A stretch of DNA of 64,000 nt from CAYJAZ01 sp964368455 (GCA_964368455.1 CAYJAZ010000009.1:45558-109557), one strand, 5' to 3'; shown: positions 9,184 through 18,822, counted from the stretch's first letter. The notes: generated by a model not told the origin, from the letters alone. Numbers and translations: made by a program.

Positions 9184-10101
9184 TCAAAGAAGCTTTGTTC
9201 TGCCCGCTAGTATCCAATAAATAGTTTCTTCAAGTGTGTATTTAGCTTTCCAGTTAAACTTTGTGTTAAACTTATTACAATCAAGCTTTATCTTTGTATT
9301 TATGTCTTTTTCTTGTAAGTTTATTGTAATTTCTTTGCTATATTCTTGTGCAAGAATTTTTCTTATACTTTGTGCAATGTGCATAATATCATAGTGTTCG
9401 TCAGAGCCTAAATTATACACATTTTCAATATTTTCATGCCTTGAAGAAAATGAAGAAAGTGAATCAAGCAAAAAAATTATCGCATTTATTGCATCTCTAG
9501 TGTCTAGATACGAAAAAATCTGTGCTCCGCCAACAATAGTAATTTCATTTTTTTCTAGTGCAGCTTCTATCATTTTATTTACTATTCTTTCTTTTAAAAA
9601 AGGCGAAAGCAAGCTTGCCAAGCGTATATGTGTTATTTTTGTTTCTGAATTTTCACAAATTTCATTACCAAGCTCTTCGCAAGCATATTTTGCAATGCCG
9701 TAAAAGTCAAAAGGATTGGGAATATCACTTTCTACAGAAGGAATTTCTCTCAGATTTCCATAGATACTTTGTGAGGAAACATGTACAATATTTTTAACCC
9801 TTGCTTCCTTGGCTTTTTTAAAAATTTCTTTTGAAAAATCAATACTTTTTACTAAATCATTTCCATTTTGCGTTCTTGCAAATGCAAGATGTAAAACACA
9901 ATCAAGATCTTTGAAATCGATTTTATTCTTATAGAAATCTTCTTCATTAAAAAAATTAAGAGTTTCATAGCTTTCAAACTCTTTTATTAAATTTTCTTTT
10001 TGTGTGCTAAGAGCTTTAATAGTATATTTTTTAGGTAGAGCTTTCAGCAAAAGACGACCAAGAGTTCCGCCTGCCCCTGTGATTAAAATATTTTTGTTCA
10101 T
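9184..10101 (-). CDS. NAD(P)-dependent sugar epimerase/dehydratase family protein
   Basis: 305 residues of the extended short-chain dehydrogenase family. The N-terminal cofactor-binding motif is ITGAGGTLG. The active-site region has VHVSSQSIYG and the YGIAK (YxxxK) catalytic pair. These enzymes epimerise, dehydrate or reduce nucleotide sugars. It is the last gene of a five-gene minus-strand operon and overlaps the GT29-like gene by 4 nt. Its 3' end is only 11 bp from the end of pseI. The nucleotide-sugar substrate cannot be read from the sequence. Confidence 0.8.
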   Translation of the reverse strand: MNKNILITGAGGTLGRLLLKALPKKYTIKALSTQKENLIKEFESYETLNFFNEEDFYKNKIDFKDLDCVLHLAFARTQNGNDLVKSIDFSKEIFKKAKEARVKNIVHVSSQSIYGNLREIPSVESDIPNPFDFYGIAKYACEELGNEICENSETKITHIRLASLLSPFLKERIVNKMIEAALEKNEITIVGGAQIFSYLDTRDAINAIIFLLDSLSSFSSRHENIENVYNLGSDEHYDIMHIAQSIRKILAQEYSKEITINLQEKDINTKIKLDCNKFNTKFNWKAKYTLEETIYWILAGRTKLL

Positions 10102-11186
10102 ATAAACTTTTCTCCACCATGCTCTAGCAAAAACTTCAACATAACATTTTTTTCAACATCAAAATCATGATAGTCCACAGGCACATAAGAGGTATTTCTG
10201 TTGAAATACAATTTTTCATTTTCAAAATTATGCATAAAATGAAAACCGTATAAATCTATATTCTCAAATGAACCAAGCACATTATAAAGATGAAGAATAA
10301 AATCACTGCCACTTGTAAGAGAAATATTTATTCCTAGTTCTTTCCAAGCATATTGGGCAGTTTTATCACCATATTTTTGACATTTTTTATCAAGAACTGA
10401 GTAAAGATTTTCAATTCCACTTTCATCTCTGAAAAAATAGCAATCAAATCGCCATAAAGTGAATAAAAGATCAGGTTTTCTATATCTGAGAAAATTTTTA
10501 CAACCTACTGTATTTACCCAAATATCTGTTCTTTTTCCATAATCTTTTTCAAAGCCTTTATCTGTGCCTTGGCTAAACCTTACAACTATATCATGGCTAT
10601 CGATTTCTTTGCCTCTGCCCTTACCCTTTTCGTAAGGGCCATTTGCAACAACAGCAATACTCTTTCCTCGCACAAGCTTTTCAAACTCTTGATTTTGCTC
10701 TGCTTCCATTAATTTTTCATGTATTAATGCAGATTTTTCTATCAACTCATTTGTATAATTTTGCTTATGGAAATAGTGTGCAACATAAGGATAATCTTCA
10801 ACATTTTCTAATTGATGATAATAATAATATCTTCTTGAAAGAAATTCTATCTTTTCATGCAAGTTGTTTTCTAAAAGAATTGTAAGATACAAGAGCCACA
10901 ATCTATTATTTTCTGAACGCCAGCAATACATTGATACTTCAAGTCTTTCAAAGGAATGTAATAAATCTTTGCTAAAACCTTGAAATTTATATTCAGCCAA
11001 AAGCATTTCATAATTATGTGCACGCATTTTAGGCACTATATATTGTGCCATTTTATCGAAACATTCTTTAGGTTTCGCTTTGTATTCGTTCATGAATCTT
11101 TCTAAATTATCAACTTTTTCACGCAAGATTTTATTTTCTTCTTGTAGTTGTATCAATATTTTTTTGCTTTTGCTCTTTTTTTTCAT
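10098..11186 (-). CDS. GT29 (sialyltransferase)-like glycosyltransferase
   Basis: 362 residues. The N-terminal 35 or so residues form a basic, coiled-coil-like segment. From about residue 170 the sialylmotifs can be followed: an L-like motif (IAVVANGP, then SHDIVVRFS), an S-like motif (TSGSDFILHLYNVL, then IDLYGFHF) and a VS-like H-x4-E (YHDFDVEKNV). GT29 enzymes transfer sialic acid from CMP-sialic acid. With a CMP-pseudaminic acid pathway next door, the likely donor is CMP-Pse or a tailored form. This is inferred from motifs and context. GT29 is best known from eukaryotes; bacterial members are less common. Confidence 0.68.
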   Translation of the reverse strand: MKKKSKSKKILIQLQEENKILREKVDNLERFMNEYKAKPKECFDKMAQYIVPKMRAHNYEMLLAEYKFQGFSKDLLHSFERLEVSMYCWRSENNRLWLLYLTILLENNLHEKIEFLSRRYYYYHQLENVEDYPYVAHYFHKQNYTNELIEKSALIHEKLMEAEQNQEFEKLVRGKSIAVVANGPYEKGKGRGKEIDSHDIVVRFSQGTDKGFEKDYGKRTDIWVNTVGCKNFLRYRKPDLLFTLWRFDCYFFRDESGIENLYSVLDKKCQKYGDKTAQYAWKELGINISLTSGSDFILHLYNVLGSFENIDLYGFHFMHNFENEKLYFNRNTSYVPVDYHDFDVEKNVMLKFLLEHGGEKFI

Positions 11187-11196
11187 ATCTTCTCCA

Positions 11197-12432
11197 TTAA
11201 AAATTTTTTAGAAAAAGATTTTCGCCATCTTGCGTCAAAACTTCAAGTTTCTTATTAATTTTTTGTGTGAATTCATTATATTTTTTGCTATTTCCATAGA
11301 AGATAATTCTTAGAAAAATTTGCGATAGCTTTCCATACTGATCTTCAGCTAATTCATCGCCAATAAGATAGGACTGAAAATAACCTAACACATTTTCATC
11401 AGCTACAATTTCTTCTAAACCTTGTATTTTATAAATTTTTCCAGGATTAATTAAACAAGTAATATTATACGCTTGTTCAGCAATAAAAGGAGAAATTTGT
11501 GATAAATCCTGTGTAGCTATAGTCATCGAATTTGTAAGAGCAAAATTTATTAGCATTGCCATAGAACTGTAATCGCAGACTTTTTCTGTGATAAGATGTT
11601 CTAAACTTGCAGTAATTCTAAAACCTGGCTCATAAGGAATACATTGTCCTTCATCATCCACAAAACATTGAATAAACATTATACCATTTTTAATTTCAAG
11701 TTCATCAAACATCTGTGCGAATTTATCATGCAATGCTGTATAGCTTTTATGAGTGTGAGGAGAAGGAAAAACATAACCATTTGGAAGCTTTATATAACCA
11801 TCTTTCACTTCAACAACATTTCTGTCTGCCATAAGAGAAAAATAACTCTTTCCCTCAACAAAGATGTAAAAAATCGTCGCTTCATTATGGTTCACATATT
11901 CTTCAACCAATATATTTTTTGATTTAGAAAATCTTAAAGCCCCTTCTACAGCTTTATTGTATTCTTCTAAATTATTACAAATTGAAATCCCTCGAGAACC
12001 GCTATTATCAACAGGTTTAACAAGAATAGGATAAGTAAAATTTTCATCTTCAAATTCTTTGACATTTGGAATTTCAAATTTTTTGCAATATTCTCTAAAT
12101 AATTTCTTATTTGTTGTAAATTCTATTTGTTTTGGAGTGAGGTAGCAAGGTAGATTTGCCTTTGTACAGATTTCATAATAAGCAGGAAGAAGAGAATCAG
12201 CAAAACCAGTAATAACACCATCTATTTGGTGTTCTTTTATTAAAGCTACAATTGTATCTACATCAGTTGCGTCGGCTAAGAAAGCAAAATCTGCACTTTT
12301 TTTTGCTGGCGATGTAGGGCTATAGTCAACTACATAGACTGTAGCGCCATATTTTTGGCCCACATCAATTATTTGCTCCATAAGCTTTGTAGCACCTAAG
12401 ATTAAAAGCTTTTTCCCATGCCATTTATACAT
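11197..12432 (-). CDS. ATP-grasp domain protein
   Basis: 411 residues. It begins with a Rossmann-like pre-ATP-grasp domain (KKLLILGATKLMEQI) and VITGFADSLL, followed by ATP-grasp motifs PILVKPVDNSGSRG, ILVEEYVNH and CIPYEPGFRITAS. The fold is that of PurK/carbamoyl phosphate synthase-like ligases. It lies 10 nt before the GT29-like gene and 27 nt after the GT2-DegT fusion gene. Together with the other ATP-grasp at 5560-6780 it suggests that the glycan carries an amide-linked substituent. Its substrate is unknown. Confidence 0.75.
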   Translation of the reverse strand: MYKWHGKKLLILGATKLMEQIIDVGQKYGATVYVVDYSPTSPAKKSADFAFLADATDVDTIVALIKEHQIDGVITGFADSLLPAYYEICTKANLPCYLTPKQIEFTTNKKLFREYCKKFEIPNVKEFEDENFTYPILVKPVDNSGSRGISICNNLEEYNKAVEGALRFSKSKNILVEEYVNHNEATIFYIFVEGKSYFSLMADRNVVEVKDGYIKLPNGYVFPSPHTHKSYTALHDKFAQMFDELEIKNGIMFIQCFVDDEGQCIPYEPGFRITASLEHLITEKVCDYSSMAMLINFALTNSMTIATQDLSQISPFIAEQAYNITCLINPGKIYKIQGLEEIVADENVLGYFQSYLIGDELAEDQYGKLSQIFLRIIFYGNSKKYNEFTQKINKKLEVLTQDGENLFLKNF

Positions 12433-12459
12433 AAAAAAGCTCCAATATTAAAAATCTAC

Positions 12460-14544
12460 TTACCATGCCTTTACTTCTTCTTTTTTTATTTGCCCTTGCA
12501 TATACTTATTCACTAATAAAATAATTCTATCTAAATCATTCTTACTGTAACGTTGATCACAAGGCAGCAACACAATCTCAGAAAGTCCATTGTATGATGT
12601 ATTTTGTGTTTTTTGCCCTAAAGAAAGAGGGTGAATATTTTGATTTGCTAAGAGTGTGAGTAAAACATCTTTTGGCAAAACTTGCGATTTATTATAGGGT
12701 ATGCGAATTGGATACGCATAAGGAGCAAAATCAACTCTTTCGTCTTTCCAAAGAGCAAATTCCATTAAATGCTTTGCCAAATATTCCCAATTTTCTTTAC
12801 GTTTTTGTGCTAAAGGTAAAAGCGGGATACGCTTCAATATATCAATTGTTAATTGAGAGCATGCATTTTGTGGCAATTCTTCTTTTTCGATAATTTTATT
12901 GTAAGTCAAAATATCTTGGGTAGATAGATGCATTGTTTCCATGCGTTTTACTGCTAATTCCAAAAATTCAAAATAATGTGCAGAATGTATGGCTTTTTGT
13001 TTTGGCTGTAAAACACTCATCCCCTTGCCCACAAGCAATGCACCATCAGGCACGCCCAAAAGGTTTTTTGGAAAATAAATACACGCGTCTGCCTTTGAAG
13101 CAGTTTCAATAGACAAGGCTTGGCTTCTGTCTTCAATCCAAATAATATCTTTGCTTGCCAGTAAGGCGTCTTCAAAATTTTGTGAAAGAGCTTTTCCAAA
13201 AGGAGCAAAAGTCAGCACTACTTCTCGAGCTTTTACTTCATTAAGAAAAGATGGATCGACATTAAATTCTCTATCTACAGCATAGAATTTCGGCATTAAT
13301 CTCAATGGTTTTATGAGATTTTGATTAAAATAGGGAAAATACGAAGGCAACCAAATATCCTTACATCCATGATGCCATAAAAAAGCCATTAATGCCTGTA
13401 TATTATTACTAAAAGCAGCGTATTCCTCATCTTGAACCCAAGATGTAAAAACGCTGTCTTCAATACTTGGAATAGACTGTATATCAAGTTCAAAAAATGA
13501 ACCTATAGCATTTTCTCTGTCTGTATTTTCATCAGATATTGTCCCACTTCTTTCGCTTGATTGCCATGGTGGAGAAAAAGTTCTTTCTTCTGGATAAACT
13601 AAACGTAAAGCATCAAGCATAATAGCATTTTCAAGCACAGGCTTTTCAAAATATCTTTTATAATTGATATACAATTGCTTAATTTCTTCAAATTGGCTTG
13701 TCTGCATATAATGACTCACGAGATTACGCAAAACAAGAAGATTTCTTTCTCTTATTTGCAAAGTGAAGCGATAAGAAAAAAATCTATCCATTTCTTCATA
13801 AACATATATCCAATCTTCGTATTTTTTTTGTGCAAATAGGCCTTTATTTATAGTTTGAAGCCATGAATATCCACCTTCATGCCTTCTCCATACGCTCATA
13901 TCTTCATTAAAATATTTAATTTTGCCCTCTACAGCGTGGAGCATAAAAAGAAAATGATCAAGAAGCATATTTAACGTAAACCAATCTGGCAAACCATCTG
14001 TAAATCTCCAGCGAAAAACAACTGAAGAAGTTTGAAAAAAGTAGTTTGAAATAGCTTCATCTGCATAGAAAATACCATCTTTAATACGCTCTTCGTCAAA
14101 AGTCATATCTTTGTAAATAAATACTTTTTCTTGCGAAGCTCTTTTTTCTGTATTCATATCGAGCATTTGCACTTTATGGCAAGCAACAGAGAAAGTCGGA
14201 TTCTTTTCAAGAAAATCTACTTGCTTTTGTAGTTTTTCCTCGCTTATCCAATAATCGTCTCCCTCGCAAAAAGCTACATATTTTCCTCTGATACGTTTCA
14301 AGCCTTCTAATAAATTTTTGGAAGTCTTAGTATTATGTTCTTGAAATGAAAGTATAATATTAGAATGCTTCTCAGCATATTTTTGCACTATTTCACGTGT
14401 TCCATCATTCGAACAATCATCGCATACAATAATTTCAAAAGGAAAATCAGTTTTCTGCATAAGACAAGAGTCAAGAGCTTCACTAATATAAAATGCGTGA
14501 TTATATGTTGCCATGAATATGCTGATTAAAGGGCTTTCTTGCAT
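12460..14544 (-). CDS. Fusion of GT2 glycosyltransferase and DegT-like aminotransferase domain
   Basis: 694 residues. Residues 1 to about 230 are a GT-A family 2 glycosyltransferase: ISIFMATYNH, CDDCSNDGTREI and the metal-binding CEGDDYW. A helical linker follows to about residue 360. The C-terminal 330 residues look like a DegT/DnrJ/EryC1 PLP-fold domain: WIEDRSQALS (cofactor aspartate region) and YFPKNLLGVPDGALLV, where the lysine aligns with the Schiff-base lysine. This fusion is unusual. It could couple amino-sugar formation to transfer, or the second domain may be a non-catalytic sugar-binding relic. A frame error joining two genes is unlikely because one continuous frame spans both. Confidence 0.72.
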   Translation of the reverse strand: MQESPLISIFMATYNHAFYISEALDSCLMQKTDFPFEIIVCDDCSNDGTREIVQKYAEKHSNIILSFQEHNTKTSKNLLEGLKRIRGKYVAFCEGDDYWISEEKLQKQVDFLEKNPTFSVACHKVQMLDMNTEKRASQEKVFIYKDMTFDEERIKDGIFYADEAISNYFFQTSSVVFRWRFTDGLPDWFTLNMLLDHFLFMLHAVEGKIKYFNEDMSVWRRHEGGYSWLQTINKGLFAQKKYEDWIYVYEEMDRFFSYRFTLQIRERNLLVLRNLVSHYMQTSQFEEIKQLYINYKRYFEKPVLENAIMLDALRLVYPEERTFSPPWQSSERSGTISDENTDRENAIGSFFELDIQSIPSIEDSVFTSWVQDEEYAAFSNNIQALMAFLWHHGCKDIWLPSYFPYFNQNLIKPLRLMPKFYAVDREFNVDPSFLNEVKAREVVLTFAPFGKALSQNFEDALLASKDIIWIEDRSQALSIETASKADACIYFPKNLLGVPDGALLVGKGMSVLQPKQKAIHSAHYFEFLELAVKRMETMHLSTQDILTYNKIIEKEELPQNACSQLTIDILKRIPLLPLAQKRKENWEYLAKHLMEFALWKDERVDFAPYAYPIRIPYNKSQVLPKDVLLTLLANQNIHPLSLGQKTQNTSYNGLSEIVLLPCDQRYSKNDLDRIILLVNKYMQGQIKKEEVKAW

Positions 14545-14595
14545 ATATCAAAATTCCTTATTGTCTTGTGGTATTTCTCTGTGCCAAACAGTTTT

Positions 14596-15669
14596 TTATA
14601 AAACCGATTTCACAATTTTTACAATTCGTAAAACTGCATCATTATCAAGACTTGCATAAAGTGGCAAACAAAGAATACGGCGTGAAATATCTTCTGAAAC
14701 AGGGCAAGGCTGGTAATCTACATAAGGAAGAGTATTAAGGCTTGGATAAAAATATCTTCTTGGATAAATTTCTTCTTTTGCTAATGCATCTATGACACGC
14801 AAAAGCTCTTCTTCATTTGAAAAAAGAAGAGGATAGTAGCAATAATTGTGTTCCAAAGCTTCTTGTTTTTTTTGCCTTCCAAGCATAGGAAGATTTTCTG
14901 TATAAACATCTGAAACTCTTTTTCTTTCTTTCAGAATAGGCATAATATAAGGGAAATTTGCTAAACCCATAGCCGCATGAAATTCAGAAAGTTTTGCATT
15001 TATCCCAAGGCAAACATGATCATCATTATTATGCCCAAATCTTTTTTGCAATTCTAATTTTTCAGCAACAGCAGCGTCTTTGATAACACAAGCTCCCCCC
15101 TCAACAGTGTGAAATAATTTTGTTGAATGAAAAGAAAGAGTTGAAATATCGCCATAATCGAGTAAAGATTTATTTTTATACCTAACCCCAAAAGCGTGGG
15201 CTGCATCATATATCACTTTTAAATTGTATTTATTTGCTATTTCTTCAATTTTTTCAACATTACAAGCATATCCAAAAACATGAACTGCTAAGATAGCCTT
15301 TGTTTTTTCTGTAATTGCAGCCTCTATTTTATCCGCGTCAATGGTGAAATCATCACTATTTATATCAACAAAAACAGGTGTGCATTTTTGCCAAAGAATT
15401 GCCGAAAGCGTTGCTACATAAGAAAAAGGGCTTGTTATAACTTCTCCCTCTGAAATATCTAAAGCAGATAAAGCCAATTGTAAGGCTATTGTGCCATTTG
15501 AAACACATTGTAATTCTTTGACATTTAAAAAATTTTTTAATTTATCTTGTAATTCATGAAGGCATGAACCCTGATTTGTCAATATATTATTCTGCCAAAG
15601 TCTATCAAGATATAAGAGGTATTCTTCTTGCGGAGGCAAAAAAGATTTTGTTACATAAATTTTTTCCAT
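14596..15669 (-). CDS. DegT/DnrJ/EryC1 family sugar aminotransferase
   Basis: 357 residues. The PLP lysine is in LSFHSTKLFHTVEGGA, with the upstream YDAAHAFGVRY motif. It resembles transaminases that make dTDP-4-amino-4,6-dideoxyhexoses, so it probably produces an amino sugar used by the glycosyltransferases downstream. The start is taken as ATG 15669; a TTG at 15690 would add seven residues. It is the first gene of the minus-strand glycan operon, behind a sigma-70-like promoter. The sugar product is not determinable. Confidence 0.82.
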   Translation of the reverse strand: MEKIYVTKSFLPPQEEYLLYLDRLWQNNILTNQGSCLHELQDKLKNFLNVKELQCVSNGTIALQLALSALDISEGEVITSPFSYVATLSAILWQKCTPVFVDINSDDFTIDADKIEAAITEKTKAILAVHVFGYACNVEKIEEIANKYNLKVIYDAAHAFGVRYKNKSLLDYGDISTLSFHSTKLFHTVEGGACVIKDAAVAEKLELQKRFGHNNDDHVCLGINAKLSEFHAAMGLANFPYIMPILKERKRVSDVYTENLPMLGRQKKQEALEHNYCYYPLLFSNEEELLRVIDALAKEEIYPRRYFYPSLNTLPYVDYQPCPVSEDISRRILCLPLYASLDNDAVLRIVKIVKSVL

Positions 15670-15808
15670 TTTTGAGTCACTCTTTTTCAAATGTATATAT
15701 ATCTTAACGACATTTTATAGATTTCAATTATATGTTGAAGTTTTTTTATGGGAAGCCTTTATTATAATACTTTTATATCATTCATTTTTTTCTTAGTAGA
15801 GAATATCT

Positions 15809-15839
15809 GTATTATTCTCATAAATTACGAATTTGTCAA
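15809..15839 (-). promoter_or_regulatory. Predicted sigma-70 promoter of the minus-strand glycan operon
   Basis: On the minus strand a perfect TTGACA (15834-15839) is followed after 19 nt by TAATAC (15809-15814), or after 17 nt by AATAAT. It lies about 140 nt before the DegT aminotransferase start, with no other gene between. The rest of the AT-rich stretch 15691-16161 holds the opposite autotransporter promoter and no convincing gene. Confidence 0.45.
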
Positions 15840-15994
15840 GATTTTTATTCATTTATCAAAGCTAGAGGGCAAATAAGGCTTGTCCAAAATCAAAATTTTG
15901 TGAAAGTATTTTATAAAATCGTCATGCTCGCACAATTCATACATATTGCATGTGCAAGCTATCTCCCTATTTTTTTTTATCTTTCTATTTTTAT

Positions 15995-16023
15995 TTGGCA
16001 ATTATCTTTATTTATAGTATAAT
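15995..16023 (+). promoter_or_regulatory. Predicted sigma-70 promoter of the autotransporter gene
   Basis: TTGGCA (15995-16000), a 17-nt spacer and a perfect TATAAT (16018-16023). The predicted transcript start near 16030 leaves a leader of about 130 nt before the autotransporter ATG. This placement lies inside a small open frame at 15950-16144 and argues against that frame being a gene. Confidence 0.6.
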
Positions 16024-16161
16024 CTCAATAAGGACATATATATCGTTTTGCCACCTAACAGTTTTAGTTGGAATAATTTTTGCAATTTCACACTACTTAT
16101 GTAAAAACCGCCAACTCTTTTGGCATGACTTAGAAAACAAATAAATAAAAAGGATAGTTTT

Positions 16162-18636
16162 ATGCACTCAAAAAATGCCTTAACAAATCTCAAAAATCGT
16201 TATAGAGCTGTATTAAAAAAATGTACTCTTATCAATGCTTTTGGCTCACTCGCTGTGGCAACTTTATTGCTAAGCCCAGCAAGTTCTTATGCTGATTCTC
16301 TTTTCACATCTACTGAACCAGAGTTAAACAATTTTGGCACATTAACAGGTGATCTATATAATATAGGTACTGATCAGTATTTTATAGGAATGGTGGGATA
16401 TAATCCTACGACTAACATAGGCTATACTTTAACAAACTATGCAGATGGTGTTATTTCACTTTATTCTGATACAATAGCTTATGGTATGTATATCCAAAAT
16501 GAAGGTACTGTCGATCATGCTTTAATAAATCATGGCTATATCTCTGTAAAAAGTCTCGAAAGTGCATATGGCATGTCTGTATACATTTTCCCACATGGCA
16601 GTAACTTTACCCTGACAAATACAGGAACAATTTACGTCGAAAGCATAAATGACCATGCAGATGGCATGGAAGGAAATACTCAAAGTGAAGATGGTGATCA
16701 CATTCTTTTAAATACTGGGTCTATCACTGTAAAAGGTTATTATTCATCTCACGGAATGCATGCTGAAGCAGATAATGATGGTAACCATCGTGTAACAAAT
16801 ACAGGAAGTATTGATGTCACAAGCATTGCTTCTTTTGCCTATGGTATGCGTGCTGAAGCGGAAGACAAGGATGGAGATCACATTATGTTTAATAGTGGTA
16901 CTATCACAGTGAAAGCTAGTAATGTGAGTTATGGCATGTATGCTGAAAGTGAGGATGATGGAGATCATACTTTAACAAATACAGGAAGTATTGATGTCAC
17001 AAGTACAGCCCATCAAGCCTATGGTATGCTCGCTGAAGCGCAAGACGATGACGGAGATCACTCTATCTCAAATAGTGGCGATATTACTGTAAAAGCGTAT
17101 TCTGACGCTTATGGTATACTGGCTGACACAGAAGATGATGGCGATCATACTTTAACAAATAGTGGAAGCATAGAAGTCACAAGCTCTAATGATAAAGCTT
17201 ATGGACTCTATCTAAATGGTGAAGGCACACATACTATTAACAATACAGGCATAATCTCTGCAAAATCATTATCTTCTTCTGCTTATGAAGTGTATGGACT
17301 TAACACAGACTATACTGTCGAAACATACGCAACAAGTTTACGTGATTGGGAGATTGATGATGCCGTTTTTGCAGTCACTGCTGGAGAAATTGTAAACTTT
17401 GATAATTCCACTCTCATTCTTCGTCCTGGCACAATAGCTCAAGGATTTGAACTTGGCAAAGAATACAAAGTTGCGAATATGGTGTCTAACGAAACAGCTT
17501 TAGCAGATAGCCTTGACGGAACAATAGCAGCAGGTGCAATAGCACAAGTGCAAACAGAAGTTCCCTTCTTGATAGCTCACCTTGATAATAGCGAACTTTT
17601 GAATCCTAAAGTAAGCCTTACAGCAAATATAAATAAAGACACAATTTCTCCTACGCAATTAGCAAAGATATCTTCTGGCAATGCAGATAAGAAAATTGCT
17701 AACATGGCACGCAAGCAAATCAATAGAATGATTAGAAAACGTGTTTCACAAGCAAGTACGCAAGCAATGTATGAACAAGGTGTCATTCTTGCTAGTAATA
17801 ATATCCCTTATGCACCAAGCTATAAAGCCAATAAATGGGCTATATATTTAGATGCTTATACAACATATGCGAAAAACAGCGAATATAATTACGGCACAAA
17901 AAGTTATGGTATGACAATAGGTGGCGATAAAGCTATTAACGAAAAATTAAGTGTAGGTTTTGCTATGGACTTTAGCGATTCCACAACAGATGCACAAGAC
18001 GGCCTCACAAGCGATTCAACAGCAATATCTTTTCTTGTGAATGCCGATTATTTCATCAATAAAAACTGGTATGTATCTGGAAATATAGCCTTATCTTATG
18101 CTGAAAACGATGTAGATTATGCTTTATCTTCAATGCTCACAGCTAAAGACGATTATTCATCAATGGCTTTCAATCTAAGTGCGTCTACAGGTTATCTTTA
18201 TGAAATCAATGCAAATAATGTTCTTGTGCCTGAATTTGGCTTGAATTATTTCTATGCCAATGCTGACGATATCAATGTCGATTTCGCACATGCAAGCATG
18301 TATAATATGTCTATCAAGAATGATGCTTTCTCAGCTCTATACGCACATCTCATGCTCACATGGCAAGGCGAATACAACACAAACTACGGTATCATGAAAC
18401 CAAGTGCAGGATTAGGACTTCGTCAAAATGTGACTTCTTCTGACTTTGACTCTACTGTCGAAATCTTTGGCTCTAGTTTTGCCTCTTCTGTTTCAGACAA
18501 CGACACAAGCTTTATAACAAATGCTGGCCTAGAATGGGTGAATGGCAACTTCTCTGTTGGCGTCAACTACGATGGCGACTTTGGCAGTGAAGAAGTGAGC
18601 CATACAGCTTCTGTGAAATTCCGCTACGAATTTTAA
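16162..18636 (+). CDS. Autotransporter outer-membrane protein with repeat-rich passenger (type V secretion)
   Basis: 824 residues. The N-terminus has a long charged n-region, a hydrophobic core (LAVATLLLSPASS) and a likely signal cleavage after SYA. Residues of about 90 to 390 form a passenger of degenerate repeats of roughly 28-32 residues built on DGDHTLTNTGSI and AYGMYAE, predicted to fold as a beta-helix. The last 270 or so residues are an autotransporter beta-barrel ending in the C-terminal aromatic signature KFRYEF. It is paralogous to the gene at 61558-64000, strongly so in the barrel. A good ribosome binding site (AAGGAT) precedes the start. Adhesin function is inferred. Confidence 0.88.
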   Translation: MHSKNALTNLKNRYRAVLKKCTLINAFGSLAVATLLLSPASSYADSLFTSTEPELNNFGTLTGDLYNIGTDQYFIGMVGYNPTTNIGYTLTNYADGVISLYSDTIAYGMYIQNEGTVDHALINHGYISVKSLESAYGMSVYIFPHGSNFTLTNTGTIYVESINDHADGMEGNTQSEDGDHILLNTGSITVKGYYSSHGMHAEADNDGNHRVTNTGSIDVTSIASFAYGMRAEAEDKDGDHIMFNSGTITVKASNVSYGMYAESEDDGDHTLTNTGSIDVTSTAHQAYGMLAEAQDDDGDHSISNSGDITVKAYSDAYGILADTEDDGDHTLTNSGSIEVTSSNDKAYGLYLNGEGTHTINNTGIISAKSLSSSAYEVYGLNTDYTVETYATSLRDWEIDDAVFAVTAGEIVNFDNSTLILRPGTIAQGFELGKEYKVANMVSNETALADSLDGTIAAGAIAQVQTEVPFLIAHLDNSELLNPKVSLTANINKDTISPTQLAKISSGNADKKIANMARKQINRMIRKRVSQASTQAMYEQGVILASNNIPYAPSYKANKWAIYLDAYTTYAKNSEYNYGTKSYGMTIGGDKAINEKLSVGFAMDFSDSTTDAQDGLTSDSTAISFLVNADYFINKNWYVSGNIALSYAENDVDYALSSMLTAKDDYSSMAFNLSASTGYLYEINANNVLVPEFGLNYFYANADDINVDFAHASMYNMSIKNDAFSALYAHLMLTWQGEYNTNYGIMKPSAGLGLRQNVTSSDFDSTVEIFGSSFASSVSDNDTSFITNAGLEWVNGNFSVGVNYDGDFGSEEVSHTASVKFRYEF

Positions 18637-18693
18637 CTCTAGAAATTGACTTTCTACCTTTTGTAAAAAGCTCAATTTAAAACATTATACTTG

Positions 18694-18752
18694 AAAAGCC
18701 TTATTTTAGTTCTAGAGCATTTTAATATGCCAGAAAACAAAATAAGGCTTTT
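18694..18752 (+). terminator. Rho-independent terminator of the autotransporter
   Basis: A perfect 14-bp outer stem (18694-18707 with 18739-18752, AAAAGCCTTATTTT) encloses a loop that itself nearly pairs (TTCTAGAGCAT with ATGCCAGAA). A T-rich tract follows. Confidence 0.75.
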
Positions 18753-18792
18753 TATTTTTAAAATATTGACAATTAGCACAACTTAAAAAAAT

Positions 18793-18822
18793 AAAGCCTT
18801 ATAAATTTCTTTATAAGGCTTT
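18793..18822 (-). terminator. Terminator of tRNA-Asp
   Basis: A perfect 13-bp stem (18793-18805 with 18810-18822) has a TTTC loop. On the minus strand it is followed by a run of T. It lies 12 nt beyond the tRNA 3' end. Confidence 0.8.

Noticed and set aside
12460..14544. GT2-DegT protein as two genes fused by a sequencing frameshift
   Set aside because: A single uninterrupted frame with normal linker sequence covers both domains, so no frameshift is needed to explain it.
15950..16144. Small hydrophobic open frame (64 codons) just upstream of the first autotransporter
   Set aside because: It has no ribosome binding site, and a strong sigma-70 promoter (15995-16023) for the autotransporter lies inside it. 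It is best explained as AT-rich promoter and leader sequence.
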